Source of the DNA: Streptomyces griseoloalbus
GTDB taxonomy: Bacteria > Actinomycetota > Actinomycetes > Streptomycetales > Streptomycetaceae
Direction: 5' to 3'
Length of the DNA stretch: 64,000 nucleotides
Assembly (NCBI GenBank): GCA_014650015.1
Contig: BMUD01000005.1
Span: 62,001-126,000, forward strand
A program made the position numbers and the translations under genes. Below are positions 46,814 to 57,592 of the stretch, in pieces. Positions within the stretch are counted from its first letter, which is position 1, and each line of letters opens with the position of its first letter. The notes under the pieces are model-generated. The model was not told where the DNA came from and made no database searches. It worked only from the letters and a program-made list of their open reading frames with translations.

Positions 46814-47188
46814 GTGCTGCAACCGCCGCATTCGTCCCTGCAGGTAGCCGCCGTTCCGGTCCGGCGAGCGGCAGCGCGGGACAGGGACCAGGACGCCCCC
46901 TGGCACACCGAGGCGGTGTGCCGGCGCGACGAGGCGGGGCTGTTCTTCGCCCCCTCGAAGGAACCCACCGCCGCGCGGCTCTCCCGCGAGGAGGCGGCCA
47001 AGCGGGTCTGCGCCCGCTGCCCGGTGATGGTCGAGTGCCGCGAGCACGCCCTGCTCCAGCCCGAGCCCTACGGCGTCTGGGGCGGCCTCACCGCCGCCGA
47101 GCGCCGCGTGGTCCTGGCCCGCCGCAGGCGCCGCGAGGTGGAACTGAAGAAGGCCTCCCGCTCCGGCCGCATAGCGGCGGCGGGTTAG
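46814..47188 (+). CDS. wblI: WhiB-like Fe-S transcription factor
   Basis: Wbl protein of 124 residues that binds a [4Fe-4S] cluster through Cys36, Cys66, Cys69 and Cys75 (CARCPVMVEC). The GVWGG turn is at residues 87-91 and is followed by a basic C-terminal segment (RRVVLARRRRREVELKKA), the DNA-contact region in the family. Wbl proteins act with the primary sigma factor in development and stress control. GTG 46814 is the start. The symbol is by position relative to glpX, as recalled for S. coelicolor SCO5046. Confidence 0.88.
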   Translation: MLQPPHSSLQVAAVPVRRAAARDRDQDAPWHTEAVCRRDEAGLFFAPSKEPTAARLSREEAAKRVCARCPVMVECREHALLQPEPYGVWGGLTAAERRVVLARRRRREVELKKASRSGRIAAAG

Positions 47189-47202
47189 TCGTAGGCAGGC
47201 GA

Positions 47203-47234
47203 AAGGGCACCCTCTCCGCACAGAGGGTGCCCTT
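47203..47234. terminator. Bidirectional terminator between wblI and glpX
   Basis: AAGGGCACCCTCT (47203-47215) and AGAGGGTGCCCTT (47222-47234) are perfect complements with a six-base loop between these convergent genes. Confidence 0.88.
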
Positions 47235-47352
47235 CGCGACGCCGGGTGGGATCAGCGCCCCGCGGGCGCGGGGAACCGTGCGACCGGCCACGGACCACCC
47301 GCAGCCGCCCGCGCACCGCGCGCCCCCGGCGCCGCGGCGCACCTGTGCGACG

Positions 47353-48387
47353 TCACTTGGCCCGATCGAAATCGACCGCGCTGTAAGCGCGCAGCTTGCT
47401 CAGCCGATGCTCGGAATCGATCCTGCGCACCGTGCCCGACTTCGACCGCATCACGATCGAGTCGGTCGTAGCGGTCTCCGGCCGGTACCGCACGCCCCGC
47501 AGCAGTTCGCCGTCGGTGATCCCGGTCGCCACGAAGAACACGTTCTCCCCGGAGACGAGGTCGTCGGTGGTCAGGACACGGTCGAGGTCGTGCCCCGCGT
47601 CGATCGCCCGCTGCCGCTCCTCGTCGTCCTTGGGCCACAGCTTGCCCTGGATGGTGCCGCCCAGGCACTTCACGGCGCACGCCGAGATGATGCCCTCGGG
47701 GGTGCCGCCCACGCCGAGCAGCAGGTCGATGCCGGTGCCCTCGCGCAGCGCGAGGATCGAGCCGGCCACGTCGCCGTCGGAGATCAGCTTGATGCGGGCG
47801 CCGGTCTCCCGGATCTCCTGGATGATGCCCTCGTGCCGGGGCCGGTCGAGGATCACCACGGTGACGTCCTCCGGCGTGACCCGCTTGGCCTTGGCGACCC
47901 GGCGGATGTTCACGTTCACCGGCGCGTTGATGTCGACGAAGTCGGCGGCCTCCGGGCCGGTGACCAGCTTGTCCATGTAGAACACGGCCGACGGGTCGAA
48001 CATCGAGCCGCGCTCGGCGGCGGCCAGCACCGCGATGGCGTTCGTCATGCCCTTGGCGGTCAGCGTGGTGCCGTCGATCGGGTCGACGGCGATGTCGCAC
48101 TCGGGGCCGGTCCCGTCGCCCACGCGCTCCCCGTTGAAGAGCATCGGGGCTTCGTCCTTCTCGCCCTCGCCGATGACGACGACGCCGTTCATCGAGACGG
48201 TGGAGACGAGGGTGCGCATGGCGCGCACCGCGGCGCCGTCCGCGCCGTTCTTGTCACCGCGCCCTACCCAGCGGCCCGCGGCCATCGCCGCGGCCTCGGT
48301 GACCCGCACGAGCTCCAGGGCGAGGTTGCGGTCGGGTGCCTCGGAGGGCACATCGAGCTCGGACGGCAAGTGATGGTGTTCGGTCAT
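47353..48387 (-). CDS. glpX: Class II fructose-1,6-bisphosphatase
   Basis: GlpX enzyme of 344 residues that removes the 1-phosphate of fructose-1,6-bisphosphate in gluconeogenesis. Motifs are [16 protein letters not shown] (metal-binding acid cluster, about residues 70-85), [17 protein letters not shown] (about 98-114) and [16 protein letters not shown] (about 225-240). It starts at ATG 48387 with AAAGGTG upstream. It is divergent from a DUF4245 gene. Confidence 0.96.
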   Translation of the reverse strand: MTEHHHLPSELDVPSEAPDRNLALELVRVTEAAAMAAGRWVGRGDKNGADGAAVRAMRTLVSTVSMNGVVVIGEGEKDEAPMLFNGERVGDGTGPECDIAVDPIDGTTLTAKGMTNAIAVLAAAERGSMFDPSAVFYMDKLVTGPEAADFVDINAPVNVNIRRVAKAKRVTPEDVTVVILDRPRHEGIIQEIRETGARIKLISDGDVAGSILALREGTGIDLLLGVGGTPEGIISACAVKCLGGTIQGKLWPKDDEERQRAIDAGHDLDRVLTTDDLVSGENVFFVATGITDGELLRGVRYRPETATTDSIVMRSKSGTVRRIDSEHRLSKLRAYSAVDFDRAK

Positions 48388-48511
48388 CGGAGCGCACCTT
48401 TCTGTACGACGACGGCCGGATGAGGGTTGGGCACGACTCTATCGTTAGGCAGACAAAATGAGCAGGGGCCCCCACGGATGAGCGCTTCGGGTACCTGCGA
48501 CGATAGGGGGC

Positions 48512-49036
48512 GTGGCAGGTACGAGCAGCATGCAGAAAACGGCCCGGGACATGATCCTTTCCCTGGCCCTGATCGTGCTCGCGGCGGGAGTGGTCTGGCT
48601 GTTCATCCCGCACGAGGACGGCGAACCCGACATCAAGCGGGTCGACTACCGGGTCGACCTGCTCACGGCCCGCCGGGCCGCCTCCTACCCCGTGGCCGCC
48701 CCCGTGGGTCTGCCCGAGGCGTGGAAGCCCACCTCCGTCCGCTTCCGGGGCGAGGAGGCCGACGCCTGGCACCTCGGCTTCCACGCCCCCGACGGGGAGT
48801 ACGTGGCGGTCGAGCAGTCTGCGGGCAAGCGGTCGCCCTTCATCGAGGACACGACCCAGGGCGCCGAGAAGAGCGGGACCACCCAGCGGATCGACGGCCG
48901 GACCTGGACGCGCTACGAGGGCGAGCACTACGACGCGCTGGTGCTGGAGGGTACCGAGGGTTCGACCACCGTGGTGACGGGCACCGGGTCGTTCGGGCAG
49001 CTGGCGACCATGGCCGGGGCGCTGCGCACCGAGTGA
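48512..49036 (+). CDS. DUF4245 membrane-anchored protein
   Basis: A 174-residue protein with one N-terminal membrane helix (MILSLALIVLAAGVVWLF, about residues 14-31) and an exported DUF4245 domain (about 45-170) with PVGLPEAWKPTSVRFRG and WHLGFHAPDGEYVAVEQS. GTG 48512 follows a GATAGG element by a few bases, so a leaderless transcript is possible. It is regularly found next to glpX in actinobacteria. No function is known. Confidence 0.88.
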   Translation: MAGTSSMQKTARDMILSLALIVLAAGVVWLFIPHEDGEPDIKRVDYRVDLLTARRAASYPVAAPVGLPEAWKPTSVRFRGEEADAWHLGFHAPDGEYVAVEQSAGKRSPFIEDTTQGAEKSGTTQRIDGRTWTRYEGEHYDALVLEGTEGSTTVVTGTGSFGQLATMAGALRTE

Positions 49037-49059
49037 GCGCGTAGGCGTCGCGAACGCAT

Positions 49060-49105
49060 GGGGCGGGGCCCCGTCGGATCCGCTGATCCGACGGGGCCCC
49101 GCCCC
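49060..49105. terminator. Very strong bidirectional terminator
   Basis: A 21-bp perfect stem from 49060-49080 pairs with 49085-49105 around a CGCT loop. It divides the DUF4245 gene from the convergent nitroreductase gene. Confidence 0.93.
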
Positions 49106-49124
49106 GTGTGCGCCGTGCTCGGGC

Positions 49125-49715
49125 TCAGACGGTGGTGATGACCTGCTCGTACTCCAGGCGCGGCGAGCGCGGGAACCAGGCGTCCGGCCCCGGACGGCCG
49201 ATGTTGACGACCATCAGCGGGGTGTGGTCGTCGTCGAGGAACTCCTTGCGGACGCCCTCGAAGTCGAGGCCGGTCATCGGTCCGGCGGCCAGGCCCGCGG
49301 CGCGCACGCCGATGATGAAGTACGCGGCCTGGAGGGCGGCGTTCAGCGCGGCGGCGCCCTCACGCGCCGGGCGCTCGCTGAAGAAGGCGTCCTTGGCCTG
49401 CGGGAAGTGCGGGAAGAGCTGCGGCAGCTCCTGGTGGAACTCGTTGTCCGCCGAAAGGATCGCGACCAGCGGGGCGGTGGCCGTCTTGGGCCGGTTGCCC
49501 TCGGCCATGTGCTGGACGAGGCGCTCGCGGGCCTCGGGGGAGCGGACCAGCGTGACGCGCAGCGGCGACTGGTTGAAAGCGGTCGGGCCGTACTTGACCA
49601 GGTCGTAGATCGCCCGCACCTGCTCGTCCGTCACCGGTTCGTCGGTGAACGTGTTGGCGGTGCGCGCCTCGCGGAACAGCAGGTCCTGGGCGGCGGGGTC
49701 AAGAACGAGAGACAT
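49125..49715 (-). CDS. Nitroreductase family protein (RutE/HadB-like)
   Basis: FMN-dependent nitroreductase-fold oxidoreductase of 196 residues, close to the malonic semialdehyde reductase (RutE) group. Motifs are FREARTANTFTDEPVTDEQVRAIYDL, YGPTAFNQSPLRVTLVRSPE and AALNAALQAAYFIIGVRAAGLAAGPMTGLD. ATG 49715 was chosen as it has GAGAAGG upstream; in-frame sequence before it is promoter. Single gene. Physiological substrate unknown. Confidence 0.9.
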   Translation of the reverse strand: MSLVLDPAAQDLLFREARTANTFTDEPVTDEQVRAIYDLVKYGPTAFNQSPLRVTLVRSPEARERLVQHMAEGNRPKTATAPLVAILSADNEFHQELPQLFPHFPQAKDAFFSERPAREGAAALNAALQAAYFIIGVRAAGLAAGPMTGLDFEGVRKEFLDDDHTPLMVVNIGRPGPDAWFPRSPRLEYEQVITTV

Positions 49716-49933
49716 GCGTGAACCTTCTCGGGGGGTACGTCGGCCCGGGAATCCGTGCGGGAACCAGAACCGGTTGACGGACTCGACCCTACGCGCGGTG
49801 AAGTTCAATGCTCAACTAAACCCGGGGTGTGGTGATCCACTTCACAGCCGACCCTGCCGGTTCTGTTCCCCTGCCGGTCCTGCCCGCTCCGCCTGTTGTG
49901 CGTGCCCCGCCCGCCCCGCTCGGCGCGCGCGCC

Positions 49934-50182
49934 CTACTCGGTCTCCCCAGAGTCCCCCGCCTCCTGCGCGAGCGCCGCGTCCAGGCGGGCCCGCGCCCCG
50001 TCGAGCCAGCGCCGGCACACCTTGGCCAGCTCCTCGCCCCGCTCCCAGAGGGCGAGGGACTCCTCCAGCGTCGTACCGCCCGCCTCGAGCCGCCGTACGA
50101 CCTCGATCAGCTCGTCGCGCGCCTGCTCGTATCCGAGTGCCTCGGCCGCCGCCACCGTCGTCTGCTCCGTCTTGCCGGTCAT
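49934..50182 (-). CDS. xseB: Exodeoxyribonuclease VII small subunit
   Basis: An 82-residue helical protein, the small subunit of ExoVII, which degrades single-stranded DNA. The hallmark YEQARDELIEVVRRLEAGGTTLEESLALWERGEEL is the span at about residues 18-52. It lies 9 bases downstream of xseA in the same transcript, the usual actinobacterial order. Confidence 0.94.
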   Translation of the reverse strand: MTGKTEQTTVAAAEALGYEQARDELIEVVRRLEAGGTTLEESLALWERGEELAKVCRRWLDGARARLDAALAQEAGDSGETE

Positions 50183-50191
50183 CCGCCCACC

Positions 50192-51400
50192 CTACGCATC
50201 GACTCTGACGGTGAACTCGCCCTCGGACACCCGCGCCCGCAAGGCCTCACCGGCCTCCACCTCGCCCGGAGCGCGCACCGCTTGCCCGTCCGCCCGCTGC
50301 AGCACGGCGTACCCCCGCTTCAGGGTCGCGGCGGGGGACAGGGCCACCACGCGCGCGTGCGTGTGCGTCAGCTCGGAGTCGGCCCGGTCCAACTGGTGCC
50401 GCAGACAGCGCCGGCCCCGCTCCAGCAGCGCCGTGACCTCCTCGGCCCGGGCGTCGATCATCCGGTGCGGATCCTGTATCGAGGGCCGGGCCAGCGCCTG
50501 GGCCAGCCCGCGCTCCTCCCTCTCCAGCAGCCCCTGGACACAGCGCCGCGCGCGGTCGCGCAGCATCCGCACCCGCTCGTACTCCTCACCCACGTCCGGC
50601 ACCACCTTCTTGGCGGCGTCGGTCGGCGTGGAGGCGCGCAGATCGGCGACATGGTCCAGCAGCGGGTTGTCCGGCTCGTGCCCGATCGCGGAGACGACCG
50701 GCGTGCGGCACGCCGCCACGGCCCGGACCAGCTGCTCGTCCGAGAACGGCAGCAGATCCTCCACGCTGCCGCCGCCCCGGGCCACGATGATCACGTCCAC
50801 GTCGTCGATCGCGTCCAGTTCCTTCACGGCCTGGACGACCTGCGGCACGGCGTGCACCCCCTGCACGGGCACATTGCGCACCTCGAAGCGCACGGCCGGC
50901 CAGCGGTGCCGGGCGTTCTCCAGCACGTCCCGCTCGGCCGCCGAGGCGCGCCCGCACACCAGCCCGATCAGCTGCGGCAGGAACGGCAGCGGCTTCTTGC
51001 GCTCCGGCGCGAACAGTCCCTCCCGCGCGAGGGACTTCTTCAGCTGCTCCAGCCGCGCCAGCAGCTCACCGACCCCGACCGGCCTGATCTCGGCGGCGCG
51101 CAGCGACAGCTGCCCGCGCGGCGCGTACCACTCCGGCTTGCAGTGCACCACCACCCGCGCGCCCTCGCTCACGACGTCCGCCACGGCGTCGAAGACCTGC
51201 CGGTAACAGGTCACGCCCACGGAGATGTCGTACGACGGGTCCCGCAGCGTCAGGAACACCACCCCGGCGCCCGGCCGCCGCGACAGCTGGGTGATCTGCC
51301 CCTCGACCCACACCGCGCCGAGCCGGTCGATCCACCCCCCGATGAGCCGCGACACCTCACCGACGGGCAGGGGCGCTTCCGCAGACGTGTTGACAGCCAT
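50192..51400 (-). CDS. xseA: Exodeoxyribonuclease VII large subunit
   Basis: Catalytic subunit of ExoVII, 402 residues. N-terminal OB-fold ([28 protein letters not shown], as a span near residues 12-40), catalytic domain with [47 protein letters not shown] and [26 protein letters not shown], and a C-terminal coiled-coil with [16 protein letters not shown] 51400 was chosen; the frame stays open further upstream but that is the ispH promoter. Divergent from ispH. Confidence 0.95.
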   Translation of the reverse strand: MAVNTSAEAPLPVGEVSRLIGGWIDRLGAVWVEGQITQLSRRPGAGVVFLTLRDPSYDISVGVTCYRQVFDAVADVVSEGARVVVHCKPEWYAPRGQLSLRAAEIRPVGVGELLARLEQLKKSLAREGLFAPERKKPLPFLPQLIGLVCGRASAAERDVLENARHRWPAVRFEVRNVPVQGVHAVPQVVQAVKELDAIDDVDVIIVARGGGSVEDLLPFSDEQLVRAVAACRTPVVSAIGHEPDNPLLDHVADLRASTPTDAAKKVVPDVGEEYERVRMLRDRARRCVQGLLEREERGLAQALARPSIQDPHRMIDARAEEVTALLERGRRCLRHQLDRADSELTHTHARVVALSPAATLKRGYAVLQRADGQAVRAPGEVEAGEALRARVSEGEFTVRVDA

Positions 51401-51460
51401 GCCGCGAGGGTAGTGCGCCGCACCGACAACGCACCGTGACCGCGCCCCCGGAAGCGGCCT

Positions 51461-51466
51461 TACGAT
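51461..51466 (+). promoter_or_regulatory. Likely -10 element for leaderless ispH transcript
   Basis: TACGAT lies 7 bases upstream of the ATG at 51474, the spacing expected when transcription begins at the start codon. This supports 51474 rather than the ATG at 51465, which would overlap the -10 element. Confidence 0.5.
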
Positions 51467-51473
51467 GGGACGC

Positions 51474-52490
51474 ATGACCGCTTCGCCTGGCCGCCGTGTC
51501 CTGCTCGCCGCCCCCCGTGGCTACTGCGCGGGTGTGGACCGCGCCGTGATCGCCGTCGAGAAGGCCCTGGAGCAGTACGGGGCTCCCGTCTACGTCCGGC
51601 ACGAGATCGTCCACAACAAGTACGTCGTGCAGACCCTGGAGAAGAAGGGCGCCGTCTTCGTCGAACGGACGGAGGAGGTCCCCCCGGGCAACATCGTCAT
51701 GTTCTCCGCGCACGGCGTCGCCCCCGTCGTCCACGAGGAGGCCGAGCGCGGCCGGCTCGCCACCATCGACGCCACCTGCCCGCTGGTCACCAAGGTGCAC
51801 AAGGAAGCGGTCCGGTTCGCCAAGGAGGACTACGACATCCTCCTGATCGGGCACGAGGGCCACGAGGAGGTCATCGGCACCTCCGGTGAGGCCCCCGAGC
51901 ACATCCAGCTCGTCGACGGCCCCGAGGACGTCGCCAAGGTCGAGGTCCGCGACCCGTCCAAGGTCGTCTGGCTCTCCCAGACCACCCTGTCGGTCGACGA
52001 GACCATGGAGACCGTCGACGCCCTGAAGGAGAAGTTCCCCGGGCTGATCTCCCCGCCGAGCGACGACATCTGCTACGCCACGCAGAACCGCCAGCTCGCG
52101 GTCAAGCAGATGGGCGCCGAGGCGGACCTGGTGATCGTCGTCGGCTCCCGCAACTCCTCCAACTCCAAGCGGCTGGTGGAGGTCGCCAAGCTCGCCGGCG
52201 CCCGCGCGGCCCACCTGGTGGACTTCGCCGACGAGATCGACGAGGCCTGGCTTGAGGGCGTCTCCACGGTCGGTGTCACCTCCGGTGCCTCGGTACCGGA
52301 GATCCTTGTCGAGCAGGTCCTGCAGTGGCTGTCCGAGCGCGGTTTCGAGGACGTCGAACTCGTCAAGGCGGCCGAGGAGTCCATCATCTTCTCCCTGCCG
52401 AAGGAGCTCCGCCGCGATCTGCGCGAGGAGGCTGCCGCCCTGGCGGCCGGGCGTGGCGGCACGGGGGCCGGTGAGGATTCCGCGCGGTGA
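51474..52490 (+). CDS. ispH: 4-hydroxy-3-methylbut-2-enyl diphosphate reductase
   Basis: IspH (LytB), last enzyme of the MEP isoprenoid pathway, 338 residues with a Fe-S cluster. Cluster cysteines are in [23 protein letters not shown] and [11 protein letters not shown]. Other motifs are [20 protein letters not shown] and [17 protein letters not shown] and [13 protein letters not shown]. It supplies the precursors that uppS uses elsewhere in this window. Confidence 0.96.
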   Translation: MTASPGRRVLLAAPRGYCAGVDRAVIAVEKALEQYGAPVYVRHEIVHNKYVVQTLEKKGAVFVERTEEVPPGNIVMFSAHGVAPVVHEEAERGRLATIDATCPLVTKVHKEAVRFAKEDYDILLIGHEGHEEVIGTSGEAPEHIQLVDGPEDVAKVEVRDPSKVVWLSQTTLSVDETMETVDALKEKFPGLISPPSDDICYATQNRQLAVKQMGAEADLVIVVGSRNSSNSKRLVEVAKLAGARAAHLVDFADEIDEAWLEGVSTVGVTSGASVPEILVEQVLQWLSERGFEDVELVKAAEESIIFSLPKELRRDLREEAAALAAGRGGTGAGEDSAR

Positions 52491-52560
52491 CGGTGGTGCG
52501 ACGGTGGCGGTCACGGTGATCGAGTCCGTGACCGTCGGTCGTCCGTCGTAACGTGGTGCC

Positions 52561-53307
<747 letters not shown>

Positions 53308-53321
53308 CCGCCTTTCCTGTC

Positions 53322-53951
53322 TCAGCCCCGGGCGTCCGAGCCCCGGGCGGGACGGTTTCGCGCGATGCGCCGGTTGACCATGCGCACCCGGCGCATCCTG
53401 CGCACCAGCACGATCAGGCCCGCGACGAGCGTCCCGCCGTAGAGCCACCCGGCCTGCGTGGCGAGGCCCGTCACCATGCCCATCAGCCCGCCGGACGTGC
53501 CGCCCCCGCCCTCGTCGGCGATCGGGGCCAGCCCCAGGGCGAAGGCGATCGGCACGACGATGGGCGCGGTGAGCAGGTCGCCCTCGCGCAGCCACACCGC
53601 GGTCAGTGCGCACACCGGCAGGAACAGCACGCCGTACACGGTCTGGGAGCCCCCGAACAGCACCTCGGTCAGCAGCCCGAGCGCGAGCATCAGCAGCCCG
53701 CAGAACAGGCCGCCGCCCAGTCCGGTGAGCCGCGGGCTGGGCAGCCGCCGGGCCGCGGGCGGGGGAGCGGGCCGGCGCACCGGCGCAGCGGCGGGCCGGG
53801 CGGACCGCGCGACCCCGCCGCCCGCCGCCGGCCCGGCCTGCGGGGGCAGCGGCGGCTCGGGCGACCTGGACGGCTTGGGCTGCTTGGGCGGCCGGGGCAC
53901 CGTGTCACGTCGCGGTCCGTACTGTGCGGGTCGCGTCCTGTGTTGCTCCAC
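53322..53951 (-). CDS. DUF6542 membrane protein
   Basis: A 209-residue protein with a Pro/Arg-rich cytoplasmic N-terminus of about 70 residues, then four hydrophobic segments (LTGLGGGLFCGLLMLALGLL, TVYGVLFLPVCALTAVWL, LTAPIVVPIAFALGLAPIA, QAGWLYGGTLVAGLIVLV) and a basic tail. The layout matches the DUF6542 family that sits between ppgK and ychF in Streptomyces. GTG 53951 as start; a TAAGTT element lies close upstream on that strand. No function known. Confidence 0.82.
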   Translation of the reverse strand: MEQHRTRPAQYGPRRDTVPRPPKQPKPSRSPEPPLPPQAGPAAGGGVARSARPAAAPVRRPAPPPAARRLPSPRLTGLGGGLFCGLLMLALGLLTEVLFGGSQTVYGVLFLPVCALTAVWLREGDLLTAPIVVPIAFALGLAPIADEGGGGTSGGLMGMVTGLATQAGWLYGGTLVAGLIVLVRRMRRVRMVNRRIARNRPARGSDARG

Positions 53952-54133
53952 TGGACCAACTTAGGTCGTTTTATGTGCCGAACAGTCCGTCAGACACGCC
54001 GAGGACTCGAGTACGGCCATGCGTTCGATACATCGGCGGGGCGGTCGCGGGCAAGCCGTAGACTGGTGGATCGGCCCACGCAGCCCCGTCGGCCGGTCCT
54101 CGTCCCCCAACCTCACGTACGGGAAGTCGCAAC

Positions 54134-55222
<1,089 letters not shown>

Positions 55223-55979
55223 CCTGCGTCCCCACCATCACGCCACCGACCTGACGAAAACCCGGGTCGAAGGGGTCCGGCCCGTGGGGGCTGGGCCCCT
55301 TGGGCTATCCGTTTCCAGATCGGCCCCCCGGCGGTCGCTTCGCTGCGCGTGCCCACGGGCGGGACGAGCAGGTGGCGGAAAAGTTCGGGGACCTCCTCGC
55401 CGTTGGCCGCCGCCGCGATCCGGGCGAGAGGACCGATCATGTCGACCGCCTTCTCGATCTCGTTCTCGTGACGGGCCAGCCACCACACCACGGCAGTTCC
55501 CACGCTCTTGAGCACGTCGTCACCGAGATAGCGCCGCTTGTTGCGCTCGTGCTGACGCTCGTACTCCCAGACCTCTTCGTCCTTGCGAAGGTCCTTCAAC
55601 TTCCGCAGGCGCTCGCGGTCGGCGGGGGCGAGGGCCAGCGTCACATCGGCAGCCATGGCCTCGCCCCGTCCGCTTGCTCACCACATACCCCCTTGAACAG
55701 CGGCCGCGAGAGCCATGCGCCCTCACGGGCGAGCTTTCGTTCGACGTTCGTCGGTCGATCGACGCGAAAACCGGCCCGCACTCTTCGTGACGGAGCGGTT
55801 TCGCTTCGCATGCGAGAACGAGTTTGGCATGAGGTGTGCCTCAAGAACCGAGGTTCGGCGGGGTTGCCCGTTGCCTTCTTCTGCCGGGGCGGAGCGGCCG
55901 TACTTCGGCGATCTCGGGTCCGATCGGTTTGCAACGCGGTACCGGCCTCACTCGAACGCACGGGACATCGGGTCGGCGT

Positions 55980-55993
55980 CTTGTGATCACAAG
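55980..55993. promoter_or_regulatory. Perfect 14-bp palindrome
   Basis: CTTGTGATCACAAG is fully self-complementary. It lies 11 bases upstream of the AGGTTACTAACCT palindrome and may be part of the same control region or a site for another dimeric regulator. Identity unknown. Confidence 0.5.
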
Positions 55994-56004
55994 CCACCCT
56001 GGCT

Positions 56005-56033
56005 AGGTTACTAACCTTAATGTTACTAACATT
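56005..56033 (+). promoter_or_regulatory. Tandem palindromic operator before the AAA ATPase gene
   Basis: AGGTTACTAACCT (56005-56017, six-base arms) and AATGTTACTAACATT (56019-56033, seven-base arms) share the core GTTACTAAC, with centres exactly 15 bases apart. A related half (ATTAGTA) follows at 56037-56043. The AT-rich block ends right before the GGAGG ribosome site, so it likely overlaps the promoter. No regulator gene is next to it in the window. Confidence 0.7.
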
Positions 56034-56061
56034 GAGATTAGTATGATGGAGGTCGGCGGGC

Positions 56062-57480
56062 GTGGTGGAGTTTGTCGGGCGTCGGCAGGAGCTGGCGACG
56101 CTGGAGCGGGAGCTGCGGAAGGTGGCGGCAGGGGTCGGCGGGGAGCGGCCCGGCCGGTGCGTGATGTTGCGTGGGCGGCGCCGGGTGGGGAAGTCACGGC
56201 TGGTCGAGCGGTTCGCCGAGCGTTCCGGAGCCCCGTTCCTGTTCTACGCGGCGACCGGTGCGTCCCCTGGGGATGACCTGGCGCGGCTGGCCCGGGACGC
56301 CCAGGCGTCGACGCTGCCGCTGGCGGGGCTGGTGGCCGCCGCGCGGCCGGAGAGCTGGGACGCCGCGTTCGATGTACTGGCCGCGACGCTGCCCGACGAC
56401 CGGACGAGTGTGCTGGTCATCGACGAGGTGCCGTATCTGATGGACGCCGACGGCGCCTTCGAGGGGATGCTGCAACGGGCCTGGGACCGGGTGCTGGAGG
56501 CCAAGCCGGTGCTGCTGGTCCTCATCGGCTCCGATCTGTCGATGATGGAGGCCCTGAACAGCTATGGGCGGCCCTTCCACCAGCGCGGCCGGGAAATGGT
56601 GCTCGGGCCGCTGAACCCCGCCGAGGTGGGGCGGATGCTCGGGCTGGACCCGGCGGAAGCCTTCGACGCCGCGCTGGTCACCGGCGGGTTGCCGCTGATC
56701 TGCGCGGAGTGGCCGCACGGCGCGGGGCTGTGGGACTTCCTCGGCGAGGCGCTGAGTGATCCGGTCTCCGCCCTGTTGGTGTCGGCCGAGCGCTCGCTGG
56801 CGGCCGAGTTCCCCCCGCAGGCTCAGGCGCGTGCGGTACTGGCGGCCATCGGCAGTGGCGAGCGGACCTTCACCAACATCGGCCGTGCGGCCGGCGGGGT
56901 CGGCGCCGCGCCGTTGCAGCGAGCCCTGGGGCTGCTCACGGACAAGCGGATCGTTGCCGCGGAGCTGCCCGTGTCGCTGCGTCCGTCGAAGGATCGCCGC
57001 TACCGGGTGACCGATCCCTATCTGCGGTTCTGGCTGCACCTGCTCGGCCCCTTCATGGAGGAGATCGAGCGGGGCCGGGGCGATCTGACCCTGGCGCGGA
57101 TCCGGGAGAGCTGGACCAGCTGGCGCGGCCGGGCGATCGAGCCGCTCGTGCGGGAGGCCCTCGCCCGGATCCTGCCCGACGACCGGCTCCCCGCGGCGTC
57201 CGCAGTCGGCGGCTACTGGACCCGCACCAACGACGTCGAGATCGACATCGTCGGGGCGGACCGCGCTCCTCTTGCCAAGGAGCTGCTCTTCGTCGGCTCC
57301 ATCAAGTGGCTGGAGCGGTCGCCCTTCGACCGGCACGACCTGGCCGCTCTGCATCGGCACCGGGCCGCCCTCACCGGCGACCCCGTTCCCGTCATGGCGG
57401 TATCACGCGCCGGAGTCGACTGCCCCGGGCTCGATGCCGCCTACGGTCCCGGCGATCTGCTGACCGCCTGGCCGGTGTGA
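56062..57480 (+). CDS. AAA/STAND-type ATPase with DUF234-like C-terminus
   Basis: P-loop ATPase of 472 residues in the archaeal-type ATPase/DUF234 family. Walker A is MLRGRRRVGKSRLVERF (about residues 34-50), Walker B VLVIDEVPYLMDADG, and a sensor-like VLVLIGSDLSMMEAL follows. The middle has a winged-helix region (TFTNIGRAAGGVGAAPLQRALGLLTDKRIV) and the C-terminal third (about 310-472) with YRVTDPYLRFWLHLLGP and WTRTNDVEIDIVGAD...LLFVGSIKW resembles the DUF234/PD-(D/E)XK-like nuclease fold (Asp, then GS-K in place of ExK). GTG 56062 has GGAGG about 10 bases upstream. Function unknown. Confidence 0.85.
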   Translation: MVEFVGRRQELATLERELRKVAAGVGGERPGRCVMLRGRRRVGKSRLVERFAERSGAPFLFYAATGASPGDDLARLARDAQASTLPLAGLVAAARPESWDAAFDVLAATLPDDRTSVLVIDEVPYLMDADGAFEGMLQRAWDRVLEAKPVLLVLIGSDLSMMEALNSYGRPFHQRGREMVLGPLNPAEVGRMLGLDPAEAFDAALVTGGLPLICAEWPHGAGLWDFLGEALSDPVSALLVSAERSLAAEFPPQAQARAVLAAIGSGERTFTNIGRAAGGVGAAPLQRALGLLTDKRIVAAELPVSLRPSKDRRYRVTDPYLRFWLHLLGPFMEEIERGRGDLTLARIRESWTSWRGRAIEPLVREALARILPDDRLPAASAVGGYWTRTNDVEIDIVGADRAPLAKELLFVGSIKWLERSPFDRHDLAALHRHRAALTGDPVPVMAVSRAGVDCPGLDAAYGPGDLLTAWPV

Positions 57481-57516
57481 GCGGCTGGCGGGTGGGGTCG
57501 TGGTTCCGCAGGGCGC

Positions 57517-57573
57517 GGCGACGTGGTGGGGTTCCGCTTCGTTGTGGGGCGGGTGACGTGCCACCACGTCGCC
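57517..57573. terminator. Inverted repeat between ATPase and LuxR genes
   Basis: GGCGACGTGGTGG (57517-57529) and CCACCACGTCGCC (57561-57573) are perfect 13-base complements with a 31-base loop, between convergent genes. Likely a terminator without a T run. Confidence 0.6.
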
Positions 57574-57592
57574 GGTCCAGCAGAGCCGCAGG

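Larger units (their letters stand above)
55657..56061. other. Accessory spacer with palindromes, no clear gene
   Basis: This 405-base spacer lies between two outward-reading genes. Several open frames cross it but none has a ribosome site or recognisable product. Sequence is less GC-rich than the rest and contains the palindromes listed separately at 55980-55993 and 56005-56033. Confidence 0.6.

Noticed and set aside
55715-56014. Frame in the spacer before the ATPase gene
   Set aside because: Starts are without ribosome sites and the product has no family features; the region looks regulatory.
57517-57573. Inverted repeat as an attachment site of a mobile element
   Set aside because: It lies between convergent gene ends, where a terminator is expected, and there is no integrase or second copy.
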